Part shown: one piece after another, positions 7,073-15,677 of the stretch
How positions within the stretch are numbered: the first letter of the stretch is position 1
How the letters are laid out: every line of letters starts with the position of its first letter
Origin: JAKVBH01 sp049800955
Lineage (GTDB): Bacteria; Pseudomonadota; Alphaproteobacteria; Rhodobacterales; Rhodobacteraceae
Length of the DNA: 64,000 bases
Reading direction: 5' to 3'
NCBI RefSeq assembly: GCF_049800955.1
Contig: NZ_JBNAGA010000003.1
Span: forward strand, 248,001 to 312,000
Position numbers and translations under genes: made by a program
The notes under the pieces: generated by a model
The model's input: only the letters and a program-made list of their open reading frames with translations
Databases searched by the model: none
Told to the model about the DNA's origin: nothing

Positions 7073-8875
7073 TTAACCGTCCATCTTCAGCGCGGAGATG
7101 AAAGCCTCCTGCGGAATGTCGACCTTGCCGAACTGCCGCATCTTCTTCTTGCCGGCCTTTTGCTTGTCGAGCAGCTTGCGTTTCCGCGTCGCATCCCCGC
7201 CGTAGCATTTCGCCGTCACGTCTTTGCGCAGGGCGCTAAGCGTCTCGCGCGCAATGACTTTTCCGCCAATGGCCGCCTGGATCGGGATCTTGAACATGTG
7301 GCGGGGAATGAGGTCCTTGAGCTTCTCGCACATCGCCCGCCCGCGCATCTCCGCGCGGTCCCGGTGTACCATCATGGAGAGCGCATCGACCGGCTCGTCA
7401 TTTACGAGCACCGACATCTTCACAAGGAGATCTTCGCGATAGCCCGTCATCTGATAGTCAAATGACGCATAGCCCTTCGTGACCGATTTGAGCCGGTCGT
7501 AGAAGTCGAACACCACCTCGTTCAAAGGCAGATCGTAGACCACCATTGCGCGGGAGCCTGCATAGGTCAGGTCCAGCTGGATGCCCCGACGGTCCTGACA
7601 AAGCTTGAGCACATCGCCAAGGTATTCATCAGGCACAAGGATGGTCGCTTTGATGCGCGGCTCTTCGAGGTGATCCACCTTTGACATATCGGGCATGTCG
7701 GCGGGGTTGTGCAGCTCGATCATCTCGCCGTCTTTCATGTAGACGTGATAGATCACCGAGGGCGCGGTTGTGATGAGTTCGATATTATACTCCCGCTCGA
7801 TCCGGTCGCGGATCACTTCGAGATGCAACAGACCAAGGAAGCCACAGCGGAAGCCGAAGCCGAGCGCGGCGGAGGTCTCCATCTCATAGGAGAAGCTCGC
7901 GTCGTTGAGCGCGAGTTTCTCAATCGCGTCGCGCAAGTCTTCAAACTCGGCGCTGTCCACCGGGAAGAGCCCACAGAACACAACGGGTTGGCTCGGTTGG
8001 AAGCCGGGCAGGGCCTCGGTCGCACCTTTCTTTTCATGGGTGATCGTGTCGCCCACTTTGGTATCGCGGACCTGCTTGATGGAGGCTGTGATGAAGCCCA
8101 TCTCGCCCGGGCCCAGCTCGGCCACGTTTTCCATCTGCGGGCGGAAGACGCCGATCCGGTCGACGCCATATTTCGCGCCGGTCTGCATCATCTTGATCTG
8201 ATCGCCCTTTTTGAGGACCCCGTCCATGATCCGCACAAGCACGACCACGCCAAGATAGGGGTCATACCAGCTGTCCACGAGCATCGCCTTGAGCGGCGCG
8301 TCCCGGTCGCCGCCATGGGGCGCGGGCAGGCGGGTTACGATGGCTTCCAGCACGTCTGGAATACCCACGCCTGTTTTTGCGGAAATCAAACAAGCGTCAG
8401 AAGCATCAATGCCGATGACGTCTTCGATCTGTTCGGCCACGCGCTCGGGCTCGGCAGCAGGCAGGTCCACCTTGTTGAGAACGGGGACAATTTCGTGATC
8501 TGCCTCGATAGCAGTGTAGACATTGGCCAGCGTCTGCGCCTCGACGCCCTGCGAGGCATCGACCACCAGAAGCGAGCCCTCGACCGCGCGCATGGAGCGG
8601 GAGACTTCATAGGCGAAGTCCACATGGCCGGGCGTGTCGATGAGATTGAGGACGTAATCCAGACCATCCTGAGCGCGGTAGTCAATCCGCACGGTGTTGG
8701 CCTTGATCGTAATGCCGCGTTCGCGCTCGATATCCATAGAGTCGAGCAATTGCTCCTTCATGTCCCGGTCCGCGACCGTATTGGTCGACTGGATCAGCCG
8801 GTCAGCAAGGGTGGATTTCCCGTGGTCGATATGGGCCACGATGGAGAAATTGCGGATGCGAGAAAGCTCTGTCAT
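7073..8875 (-). CDS. lepA: Elongation factor 4 (LepA)
   Basis: A translational GTPase of 600 residues that acts on stalled ribosomes by back-translocation. The G1 motif AHIDHGKSTLADRL lies near residues 15-28, G3 is DTPGHVDF, and G4 is NKVD. Domains II, III and V are followed by the LepA-specific C-terminal domain ending in KVDIPQEAFISALKMDG. The ATG at 8875 gives the usual family start (MTELSRIRNFSIVAHIDHG). It is read towards the unknown gene that starts 2 nt after its stop. Confidence 0.98.
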   Translation of the reverse strand: MTELSRIRNFSIVAHIDHGKSTLADRLIQSTNTVADRDMKEQLLDSMDIERERGITIKANTVRIDYRAQDGLDYVLNLIDTPGHVDFAYEVSRSMRAVEGSLLVVDASQGVEAQTLANVYTAIEADHEIVPVLNKVDLPAAEPERVAEQIEDVIGIDASDACLISAKTGVGIPDVLEAIVTRLPAPHGGDRDAPLKAMLVDSWYDPYLGVVVLVRIMDGVLKKGDQIKMMQTGAKYGVDRIGVFRPQMENVAELGPGEMGFITASIKQVRDTKVGDTITHEKKGATEALPGFQPSQPVVFCGLFPVDSAEFEDLRDAIEKLALNDASFSYEMETSAALGFGFRCGFLGLLHLEVIRDRIEREYNIELITTAPSVIYHVYMKDGEMIELHNPADMPDMSKVDHLEEPRIKATILVPDEYLGDVLKLCQDRRGIQLDLTYAGSRAMVVYDLPLNEVVFDFYDRLKSVTKGYASFDYQMTGYREDLLVKMSVLVNDEPVDALSMMVHRDRAEMRGRAMCEKLKDLIPRHMFKIPIQAAIGGKVIARETLSALRKDVTAKCYGGDATRKRKLLDKQKAGKKKMRQFGKVDIPQEAFISALKMDG

Positions 8876-9182
8876 GCATGGGGATATGATGCGCTTTGGA
8901 GGCTTGGTCAATGGGGCTGTGGTTTGGTTGGGGTAACAGGCCGCAGTGACGCTGTGCGTGCGACGAAAAACGCCTCGCGTTTTAGGCGACACAGGCGGCG
9001 CGACAACCGGCCGGGAATGCGTAAGAACAAGATGCAGAACGTCTTGGCTGCCGTCGTCTCATGCGTGATGGCTCACCGCTTTCTGATGCAAACGTGATTA
9101 GCGCGAAGCGGCGATTGCAGGGATGCTGATCGCCAAGGCGGGTCGCGGACCTGCGACATGGCAGTCAGGAAAGGCGGCACCT
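8876..9182. other. Intergenic region between lepA and DUF3179 gene
   Basis: This divergent spacer probably holds the promoters of lepA and the DUF3179 gene, but no clear -35/-10 pair could be identified. The only structure seen is a perfect mini-hairpin, AAAACGC-CTC-GCGTTTT, at about 8966-8982, of the same 3-nt-loop type found elsewhere in the window. No small gene is supported. Confidence 0.4.
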
Positions 9183-10553
9183 ATGGGACGGGATTGGATT
9201 TCGATGCAGCTCTGGCGGGGGCTCGTCTGCGCGCTCGTGGTGAGCCTAGCAGGCATTGCAGCAGCGCAGAGCGCGCCGCGCACGGCGGAGGCCTTTGGTG
9301 CCGCGCCTGTGAGCCCGACCGGTGCCTTGTCCGCTGAGGTTCAAGCCGCCATTGACGGCGCTCTTATTGATGCGGTGGAGCAGGGCGCGTGGGGGCCGGA
9401 TCAGGGCGCGGCACTGGAGGTGATTGCCGCCTCCGGCGATCCCCGACTGGCATGGATGATTGCAGATCTCATGCGATTTGCCTCCAGCCAGCGGTTGAGC
9501 GCCGTGTTGGGTGATGCCGCCGCTGTTTTGCTGGGCATTCCCGCGCCGCAGCAGAACCACTGGGGCATCATCACCGATCACCTGATTGCCTGGGACATTC
9601 CCGCGCCGCCTGATTACCTGCGCGTCAAACGCGCGATCTTTACAGGCATCGTGCCCGGCTGGGAGCGCATTTTTGTCGAAGGTGAGATCGATTGGCGGCA
9701 GGTGTCCTGGGGTGGTGTGATGATTGATGACCGCGCCTATGACACGACCGAGCGTCCCTGCAATTGCATTCCTGCCGCGGACAACCCCGAAGTGCAGGCC
9801 GCGTCCGAGGCGACGTGGCTCGCGGATGATGCGATTGTCTTCGGGGTCGAGGTCAACGGAGAATACCGCGCCTATCCACGCCGCATCATGGAAGTGCGCG
9901 AGATGGTCAATGACACGTTGGGCGGGCGCGATTTGGCCATTCCCTATTGCACGCTCTGCGGCGCTGCGCAGGCGTATTTCACCGATGATCTGGGCGAGGG
10001 TCTGCAACGGCCTGTCCTGCGCACCTCCGGGCTGCTCATCCGGTCCAACAAGGTGATGTATGACATCAACACCTATTCAGTGTTTGACACGTTCAAGGGC
10101 CATGCCGTCACCGGGCCGCTCGCAGAACGCGGGGTTCAGCTGAGCCAGGCCAATGTCATCACCACCGATTGGGGCACGTGGAAAGCCACGCATCCCGAGA
10201 CGAGTGTGCTTGTGGAAGATCTGGCGCTGGGGCGTGATTTCGATTTCCGCAACACCCGCGATGCCAATGGTCCGATTTTCCCGGTGGGTGATGTGGATCC
10301 GAGGCTGCCGGTGCATGAAGATGTCATTGGCGTCATCACGGCGTCGGGCCAGCCGGTTGCTTTCCAGCGGAGTGCGGCCTTTGTGGCGCTGCAAGCCGGG
10401 CAGGAGATCGCGGTCGAGAATGTGCGGCTTGCGCTGGATGCGGGCGGCATCAAGGCGGTGGATGCGCAAGGCGAGGGCCTTGGGAGCCACCAGGCGTTCT
10501 GGTTCGCCTGGTCGCAGTTTTATCCCGCCACGATATTGTGGGACGGTTCCTGA
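9183..10553 (+). CDS. DUF3179 domain-containing exported protein
   Basis: A 456-residue exported protein with a signal peptide ending AAAQSA at about residue 30. The DUF3179 hallmarks are present: IPYCTLCGAAQAY near residue 260 with a CxxC pair, then RTSGLLIRSNKVMYDINTYSVFDTF. The family is common in marine bacteria; its function is not established, though the conserved Cys and Asp/Asn residues suggest a metal or redox site. The start at 9183 has GGAAAGG upstream; Met at 9204 is an alternative and would shorten the signal peptide. It is convergent with the small lipoprotein gene downstream. Confidence 0.85.
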   Translation: MGRDWISMQLWRGLVCALVVSLAGIAAAQSAPRTAEAFGAAPVSPTGALSAEVQAAIDGALIDAVEQGAWGPDQGAALEVIAASGDPRLAWMIADLMRFASSQRLSAVLGDAAAVLLGIPAPQQNHWGIITDHLIAWDIPAPPDYLRVKRAIFTGIVPGWERIFVEGEIDWRQVSWGGVMIDDRAYDTTERPCNCIPAADNPEVQAASEATWLADDAIVFGVEVNGEYRAYPRRIMEVREMVNDTLGGRDLAIPYCTLCGAAQAYFTDDLGEGLQRPVLRTSGLLIRSNKVMYDINTYSVFDTFKGHAVTGPLAERGVQLSQANVITTDWGTWKATHPETSVLVEDLALGRDFDFRNTRDANGPIFPVGDVDPRLPVHEDVIGVITASGQPVAFQRSAAFVALQAGQEIAVENVRLALDAGGIKAVDAQGEGLGSHQAFWFAWSQFYPATILWDGS

Positions 10554-10559
10554 GAGGGC

Positions 10560-10913
10560 TTAACCCTTGATCTCATAGGGTTGCGAGGAGCTGCCGTCGC
10601 GCCGGTTGAAGACAACGGTATTGCCGTTCTGAACCGGTGTGCTGCAATACTCACGTCCAGTGAGGAAGTCAGGCGCAGAATAGGTGCTGCAGATTTCCTT
10701 GGCGGTTGCGGAATAGCTGCCCATGATGGCTTCGCCGCGAATGGTTCCGCCGACAGTCCCGTCTGCGCCGAAGAGGAAAACTGTGCCATCATCAGACACC
10801 AGCTGTTTGCCGACGTAAGGCGCGGCCGCGTCTGACATCATCATCTCTTCTTCCGGCGCGCAGGCCGCAAGGGCGAGGGCGGCGGCCGCGAGCGTGGGCA
10901 CAAGCAATTTCAT
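10560..10913 (-). CDS. Small lipoprotein of unknown function
   Basis: A 117-residue protein with a lipoprotein signal peptide whose lipobox LAAC places lipidation at Cys18. A Met/Glu-rich linker (PEEEMMMSD) is followed by a compact beta-rich domain containing LVSDDGTVFLFGADGTVGGTIRGE and two cysteines (EICSTY and REYCSTP) that could form a disulfide. No family is recognised. It converges on the DUF3179 gene with a 6-nt gap. Confidence 0.75.
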   Translation of the reverse strand: MKLLVPTLAAAALALAACAPEEEMMMSDAAAPYVGKQLVSDDGTVFLFGADGTVGGTIRGEAIMGSYSATAKEICSTYSAPDFLTGREYCSTPVQNGNTVVFNRRDGSSSQPYEIKG

Positions 10914-10999
10914 TCCGACTTCCTTTCTTGGTTCAATGGCGCAAGTCTGTCAGGCGGTGTTCAGGGAGGCAAACAAATTTTGCCGCCCGCAAAAAGGGG

Positions 11000-11692
11000 T
11001 CACAGCGCGATGGGTTGCATCACCTCCGGCTCGATCACCTCCACGCCGGGCAGGCCCGCGCTCAGCAGCTCCGCCGATTGTTCGAGGGCCGGGAAGGTGC
11101 GGTAGTGGCAGGGGATAACCGTCTTGAAATCGAAGTATTTCCGCGCGGCAAACGCGGCCAGTTTCATGTCCATCGTGTAGTATCCGCCTGCCGAGAGGAT
11201 GCCGACATCGGGCAGGTAATACTCGGCGATCCAGGCCATATCCGCCATGGGCGCCGTGTCTCCGGACAGGTAGATCGAGCGCCCTTCGCCTTTGAGGATG
11301 AAGCCGGTTTCGCGGCCCATATAGGCGCTCTTCCCGTCGCGTTCGATGGAGGAGGAATGCGCGGCAGGCACCATGTGCACCTCGACATCCCCCAGCGTGA
11401 TCGTCCCGCCGAGATTGAACGCGTGGCCCTCCACCGCGCCTTGCCCGTGCAGGTGCCCCGCGAGCTCATAGATGGCCGAGACCGGCGCGCCTGTGTCTTT
11501 CGAGATTTGCACAATATCGACCGTGTGATCGAAATGGCCGTGCGTCACGAGGATATGGCTCGCGTCCTGAATGGCGGCGGCGTGATCCTGGTCTTCCATC
11601 ATTGGATTTCCATTCAGCCAGGGATCCACAAGCAGGACTTGATCGCCGATCTCGATGCGGAATGAGCCGTGGCCGAGCCAGATGATGTTCAT
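11000..11692 (-). CDS. UPF0173-type metal-dependent hydrolase
   Basis: A 230-residue metallo-beta-lactamase-fold hydrolase of the UPF0173 type. The metal site motif THGHFDHTVD lies near residue 57, with LSGDTAPM and the late histidine in VIPCHYRTFP completing the set. Members are cytoplasmic hydrolases with mostly unknown substrates. The ATG at 11692 has GGGAGAG upstream; an upstream in-frame start would add 23 unlikely residues. It is divergent from the ceramidase-like gene. Confidence 0.9.
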   Translation of the reverse strand: MNIIWLGHGSFRIEIGDQVLLVDPWLNGNPMMEDQDHAAAIQDASHILVTHGHFDHTVDIVQISKDTGAPVSAIYELAGHLHGQGAVEGHAFNLGGTITLGDVEVHMVPAAHSSSIERDGKSAYMGRETGFILKGEGRSIYLSGDTAPMADMAWIAEYYLPDVGILSAGGYYTMDMKLAAFAARKYFDFKTVIPCHYRTFPALEQSAELLSAGLPGVEVIEPEVMQPIAL

Positions 11693-11773
11693 GAGTGTCT
11701 CTCCCTGTGTTGTCTTTGGGTCAATGTAGCGGAAAGACTTGAAGCCTGTCACCTCTGGCACAGGTTGGTCTTT

Positions 11774-11794
11774 GCGTATTTGGAGCCAGAAGAA
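11774..11794 (+). repeat. Copy of recurring GTATTTNNNNCCAGAAGAA motif
   Basis: The 21-bp sequence begins GCGTATTTGG and ends CCAGAAGAA. It stops 3 nt before the ATG of the ceramidase-like gene, so its AGAAGAA end overlaps the position of a ribosome binding site. Close copies lie at 20766-20786 and 23770-23790, with more divergent reversed copies at 16518-16538 and 59393-59413. Confidence 0.6.
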
Positions 11795-11797
11795 ACC

Positions 11798-12466
11798 ATG
11801 GATCTAACACGACAGATGGACGGCTATTGTGAGCGGCTGGACCCGTCTTTCTGGGCGGAGCCTGTGAATGCGGTGACCAATCTGGCGTTCATGGTGGTGG
11901 CGCTTGTGATGTGGCGGCGCAGCGCTGGCGTGCCCGGGGCGCGGTGGTTGTCGGCTGTGCTTTTTGTGATCGGGGTGGGCTCGTTCCTGTTTCACACCTT
12001 TGCGACGGTTTGGGCGGTGATCGCAGATGTGGTGCCGATCCTCATCTTCACGCTGAGCTACATCTTTCTCGCGGCGCGCGATTATGCGGGCTGGCGGCCT
12101 GTGTGGGCTGCAGGAGCGGTCGTGGCGTTTTTCCCGTATGTGGCGGTCTTGGTGCCGGTTTTGCGGGAGATACCGTTCTTGCAGATCTCGGCCGGCTATT
12201 GGCCGATTGCGCTGTTGATCGGCGGGGTCGGAGCCTTGCTGTTGCGGCGCTTGCCCGCGGTGGGGCGGGGCTTGTGTCTGGGGGCGCTTGTCCTGGCGCT
12301 CTCGATCACCTTGCGCTCGCTCGACATGCCCTTTTGTGATGCGCTGCCCATGGGTACGCATTTCTGGTGGCATGTGCTCAATGCGCTCATGCTGGGCTGG
12401 ATGATCGAGGTTTACCGACGCCATCAGCGCGCGGATGGACTTGCGAGCCAAAGGGCGGCGCGCTAA
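11798..12466 (+). CDS. Ceramidase-family membrane protein
   Basis: A 222-residue integral membrane protein with about seven hydrophobic segments. The segment GSFLFHTFATVWAVIADVVPI and the C-terminal THFWWHVLNALMLGW carry the conserved His and Asp residues of the alkaline ceramidase (CREST) superfamily. These enzymes hydrolyse amide bonds in lipids such as ceramides; the bacterial substrate is unknown. Start at 11798 directly follows a copy of the GTATTT motif. gatC follows 31 nt downstream on the same strand. Confidence 0.85.
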   Translation: MDLTRQMDGYCERLDPSFWAEPVNAVTNLAFMVVALVMWRRSAGVPGARWLSAVLFVIGVGSFLFHTFATVWAVIADVVPILIFTLSYIFLAARDYAGWRPVWAAGAVVAFFPYVAVLVPVLREIPFLQISAGYWPIALLIGGVGALLLRRLPAVGRGLCLGALVLALSITLRSLDMPFCDALPMGTHFWWHVLNALMLGWMIEVYRRHQRADGLASQRAAR

Positions 12467-12497
12467 AGCGGGCAAAAGTCTGAGGATGAGAGGTCCC

Positions 12498-12785
12498 ATG
12501 TCCATCGATCAAGACACCGCGGCCAAGGTGGCCAAGCTGGCCCGGATCCGGGTTGAACCTGAGGAGTTGCCCGCGCTGGCGCAGGAATTCAACGGTATTC
12601 TGGGCTTCATCGAGCAGCTCTCCGAGGTCGATGTCGAGGGCGTCGAGCCGATGGTCTCCGTCACGCCGATGCGCCTGAAGCGGCGCGAGGACGGGGTCAC
12701 CGATGGGGGCCAGCAGGAGAAGGTTCTCGCCAATGCGCCGGATGCGCGCGAGGGATTTTTTGCGGTGCCGAAGGTGGTTGAGTGA
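12498..12785 (+). CDS. gatC: Asp/Glu-tRNA amidotransferase subunit C
   Basis: A 95-residue protein, typical for GatC, with MSIDQDTAAKVAKLARIRV at the N-terminus and the conserved VEPMVSVTPM near residue 55. It stabilises the GatA-GatB complex that converts Glu-tRNA(Gln) or Asp-tRNA(Asn) to the amidated forms. GAGAGG precedes the ATG. It overlaps gatA by one base (TGATG), consistent with translational coupling. gatB is not in the window. Confidence 0.96.
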   Translation: MSIDQDTAAKVAKLARIRVEPEELPALAQEFNGILGFIEQLSEVDVEGVEPMVSVTPMRLKRREDGVTDGGQQEKVLANAPDAREGFFAVPKVVE

Positions 12786-14269
12786 TGGGTGAGCTGAACA
12801 AACTCAAGATTGCCGAGGCGCGCGACGCGCTGCGCAAGGGCGATGTGACCTCGGCTGAGCTGACCGAGGCCTGCCTTGGGGCCATCGAGGCGGCGGGTGA
12901 GCTCAATGCCTTTGTGCACAACACACCCGAGATCGCGCGAGAACAGGCGGCGGCGGCAGATGCGCGGATCAAGACGGGCGATGCGCCTGCGCTCTGCGGC
13001 GTGCCTCTCGGCATCAAGGACCTCTTTTGCACCAAAGGTGTGCCCTCGCAGGCGGCCTCCAAGATCCTCAATGGCTTCAAGCCGGAATATGAGAGCACCG
13101 TCTCGCGCCAGCTTTTTGAAGCAGGTGGCGTCATGTTGGGCAAGCTCAACATGGATGAGTTTGCCATGGGTTCGAGCAACGAGACCAGCGTTTATGGCAA
13201 TGTGGTCAACCCCTGGCGCGCGGGCAATTCCGATCAGGCGCTGACGCCCGGTGGGTCCTCTGGCGGCTCGGCCTCTGCGGTCGCCGCCGATCTCTGCCTT
13301 GGCGCCACGGGCACTGACACCGGCGGTTCGATCCGCCAGCCTGCCGCTTTCACCGGGATCACCGGGATCAAGCCAACCTATGGGCGTTGCTCGCGCTGGG
13401 GCATCATCGCCTTTGCCTCCTCGCTGGATCAGGCGGGCCCGATGACCAAGGACGTCCGCGATGCGGCCATCATGCTGGAAGCCATGTGCGGCCATGACCC
13501 GAAAGACAGCACGTCGGCCGACCTCGCCGTGCCCGATTTCGAGGCGGCGCTGACAGGTGACATTCGCGGCAAGACCATCGGCATTCCCCGCGAATACCGT
13601 ATGGACGGCATGCCCGACGAGATCGAGGCGCTCTGGGCGCAGGGGCGCGAAATGCTGGCCGATGCCGGTGCCAAGATCGTCGATATCTCGCTGCCGCATA
13701 CGAAATACGCCCTGCCAACCTACTACGTGATTGCGCCTGCCGAGGCCTCCTCCAATCTCGCGCGTTACGATGGGGTCCGCTACGGGCACCGGGCGCAGCT
13801 GAGCCAAGGTGATGGCATCACCGAGATGTATGAAAAGACCCGCGCCGAGGGGTTTGGTGCTGAGGTCAAGCGCCGGGTCATGATCGGGACATATGTGCTC
13901 TCGGCGGGTTTTTATGACGCGTATTACAACCGCGCGCGCAAGGTGCGCAGCCTGATCAAGCGCGACTTTGAGACCGTATTTGACCAAGGCGTCGACGCGA
14001 TCCTCACACCTGCCACGCCATCTGCCGCATTTGCCTTGGGCCAGGAAGTGGCTGATCCCGTGCAGATGTATCTCAACGACGTCTTTACCGTGACGGTCAA
14101 CCTCGCCGGGTTGCCAGGGATTTCGGTGCCTACTGGGCTGGACGGGCAGGGCCTGCCTTTGGGCTTGCAGCTGATCGGGCGTCCCTGGGAAGAGGGTGAT
14201 TTGCTCAATACCGCTTATGCGCTGGAGCAGGCGGCCGGGTTTGTGGCCAAGCCGGGCAAATGGTGGTAA
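12785..14269 (+). CDS. gatA: Asp/Glu-tRNA amidotransferase subunit A
   Basis: The glutaminase subunit of GatCAB, 494 residues. It belongs to the amidase-signature family: catalytic Lys in LGIKDLF, the glycine-serine loop PGGSSGGSASAVAA, and the nucleophile region TDTGGSIRQPAAF are all present. It releases ammonia from glutamine for transfer to the mischarged tRNA. Its ATG overlaps the gatC stop, so the two form an operon. Confidence 0.98.
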   Translation: MGELNKLKIAEARDALRKGDVTSAELTEACLGAIEAAGELNAFVHNTPEIAREQAAAADARIKTGDAPALCGVPLGIKDLFCTKGVPSQAASKILNGFKPEYESTVSRQLFEAGGVMLGKLNMDEFAMGSSNETSVYGNVVNPWRAGNSDQALTPGGSSGGSASAVAADLCLGATGTDTGGSIRQPAAFTGITGIKPTYGRCSRWGIIAFASSLDQAGPMTKDVRDAAIMLEAMCGHDPKDSTSADLAVPDFEAALTGDIRGKTIGIPREYRMDGMPDEIEALWAQGREMLADAGAKIVDISLPHTKYALPTYYVIAPAEASSNLARYDGVRYGHRAQLSQGDGITEMYEKTRAEGFGAEVKRRVMIGTYVLSAGFYDAYYNRARKVRSLIKRDFETVFDQGVDAILTPATPSAAFALGQEVADPVQMYLNDVFTVTVNLAGLPGISVPTGLDGQGLPLGLQLIGRPWEEGDLLNTAYALEQAAGFVAKPGKWW

Positions 14270-14299
14270 ACCCCATCCAAAAGCGATGAGGCAGTCAAA

Positions 14300-15013
14300 A
14301 TGATCCGAGTTCTCCTGTGTGGTGCCGCGTTGGCGGCGCTGGCCGCGTGCCAACCTGCGATCCCCGACAGCGGGGCGGGTGTGGGGTTTGATCGTGTGGA
14401 TGCCGAGCGCACCGCGCGGCTGAACCGCGAGGCGCAGCTTGAAGGCCGCAGCGCGGCACAGCCCGGGCTGACAGCGCCTGCAACCGTGGCGCAGCAGAGC
14501 CTTGAAGACACGGCGGGCGCAGCCGCGCGCGCGCAGAACTCAGGCCAAGCGCCGCTTGACGCCAGCCCCTCAAATCCGGCGCCCCGAGCAGTGACAAACT
14601 CCGCAGGCATCAGTCAGGAGCAGGATTTCAACGCGGTCTCTGATGAGCGCGGCATTCAGGATGATGCCGCCCGCATTGCCGCCGCGCGCGCGCAATACGT
14701 TGTGATTGAACCCGGCGCTTTGCCGACGCGTCCCGGGACGGATGTGCCAAATATCGTGGAATACGCAATCCGGACCAACAACCCGGTGGGCGCCAGCGTC
14801 TATCGTCGCGGCGGCTTTAACGCGCAGGCCAAGTTCGTGCGCAATTGTGCGGTTTATGCCTCGCCCGACCAAGCACAAGAGGATTTCCTGATCCGCGGCG
14901 GGCCGCAGCGCGATCGCAAGGGCCTCGACCCCGATGGGGATGGCTTCGCGTGCCAGTGGGATCCGACGCCGTTCCGCAGGGCCGTACAGGCCAATACGGC
15001 CACCGGCGGGTAA
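14300..15013 (+). CDS. Lipoprotein with C-terminal Excalibur-like motif
   Basis: A 237-residue putative lipoprotein; the lipobox LAAC places lipidation at Cys17. A long Ala/Gln/Arg-rich linker leads to a C-terminal part with FVRNCAVYASPDQAQEDFLIRGGPQRDRKGLD and DPDGDGFACQWDPTPFR. The latter resembles the Excalibur calcium-binding motif (DxDxDGxAC) found in cell-surface proteins. The amidase gene begins 10 nt downstream, suggesting a joint envelope role. Confidence 0.8.
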   Translation: MIRVLLCGAALAALAACQPAIPDSGAGVGFDRVDAERTARLNREAQLEGRSAAQPGLTAPATVAQQSLEDTAGAAARAQNSGQAPLDASPSNPAPRAVTNSAGISQEQDFNAVSDERGIQDDAARIAAARAQYVVIEPGALPTRPGTDVPNIVEYAIRTNNPVGASVYRRGGFNAQAKFVRNCAVYASPDQAQEDFLIRGGPQRDRKGLDPDGDGFACQWDPTPFRRAVQANTATGG

Positions 15014-15023
15014 GAGCCGCGCC

Positions 15024-15677
15024 GTGCGCGATGCAAACGCCGTGTGGCATCCCAGCCCCAACGCCGGTGCGCGCAGGGCGGGGCTGACGCCCCACCTCAT
15101 CGTCTTGCACTACACGGCCATGGCGTCTGCTGAGCGCGCGCGCGACTGGCTGTGCAACCCCGAGGCGCAGGTCTCCGCGCATTACGTGCTCGCACGCGAC
15201 GGGACCCTGTGGCAGCTCGTAGACGAAACAGAGCGCGCCTGGCACGCGGGCGCCGGTGAATGGCGCGGGCAGGACGACATCAACTCGCGCTCCATCGGGA
15301 TCGAGATCGCCAACACAGGGGCGGAGCCCTTCCCGGAGCCGCAGATGGCCGCGCTGGAAGCGCTCATGGGCCGGATTAAGGCGCGCTGGGATATCACTGA
15401 AACGATTGGTCATTCCGATATGGCCATTGGCCGCAAAATCGATCCGGGTCCCCGGTTCGACTGGGCCCGTCTGGCTCGCCAAGGCCTCGCGCATGGCGTC
15501 GGGCAAGGACCTACCCAAAATCCAACCCCGGCGCAGTTTCGCGCCGCAGCAAAGGCGCGCGGCTACAGCTGTGATGCCAGTGATGACGCTTTGTTGCACG
15601 CCGTGCGGATGCGGTTCCGTCCCTGGGCGCGCGGGTCTCTGTGCGCCGCAGATATGGCCGTTCTGGCAGAGGTCTAG
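15024..15677 (+). CDS. N-acetylmuramoyl-L-alanine amidase (AmpD-like)
   Basis: A 217-residue Amidase_2 domain protein of the AmpD type, which cleaves the amide between MurNAc and L-Ala in peptidoglycan or its fragments. Zinc ligand and catalytic regions visible are LIVLHYTAMAS, RAWHAGAGEWRG, SIGIEIANTG and TIGHSDMAIGRKIDPGP. No signal peptide is seen, so a cytoplasmic role in muropeptide recycling is likely. The GTG at 15024 is preferred because the coding sequence upstream overlaps the lipoprotein gene; GTG at 15042 is an alternative. Confidence 0.88.
   Translation: MRDANAVWHPSPNAGARRAGLTPHLIVLHYTAMASAERARDWLCNPEAQVSAHYVLARDGTLWQLVDETERAWHAGAGEWRGQDDINSRSIGIEIANTGAEPFPEPQMAALEALMGRIKARWDITETIGHSDMAIGRKIDPGPRFDWARLARQGLAHGVGQGPTQNPTPAQFRAAAKARGYSCDASDDALLHAVRMRFRPWARGSLCAADMAVLAEV

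Noticed and set aside
7709..9097. 462-codon open frame opposite lepA
   Set aside because: Antisense to the conserved LepA coding sequence, with no recognisable protein features.
12509..14353. 614-codon open frame opposite gatC and gatA
   Set aside because: It lies entirely antisense to two clearly conserved genes and its sequence is Arg/His rich with no domain; typical shadow frame in GC-rich DNA.
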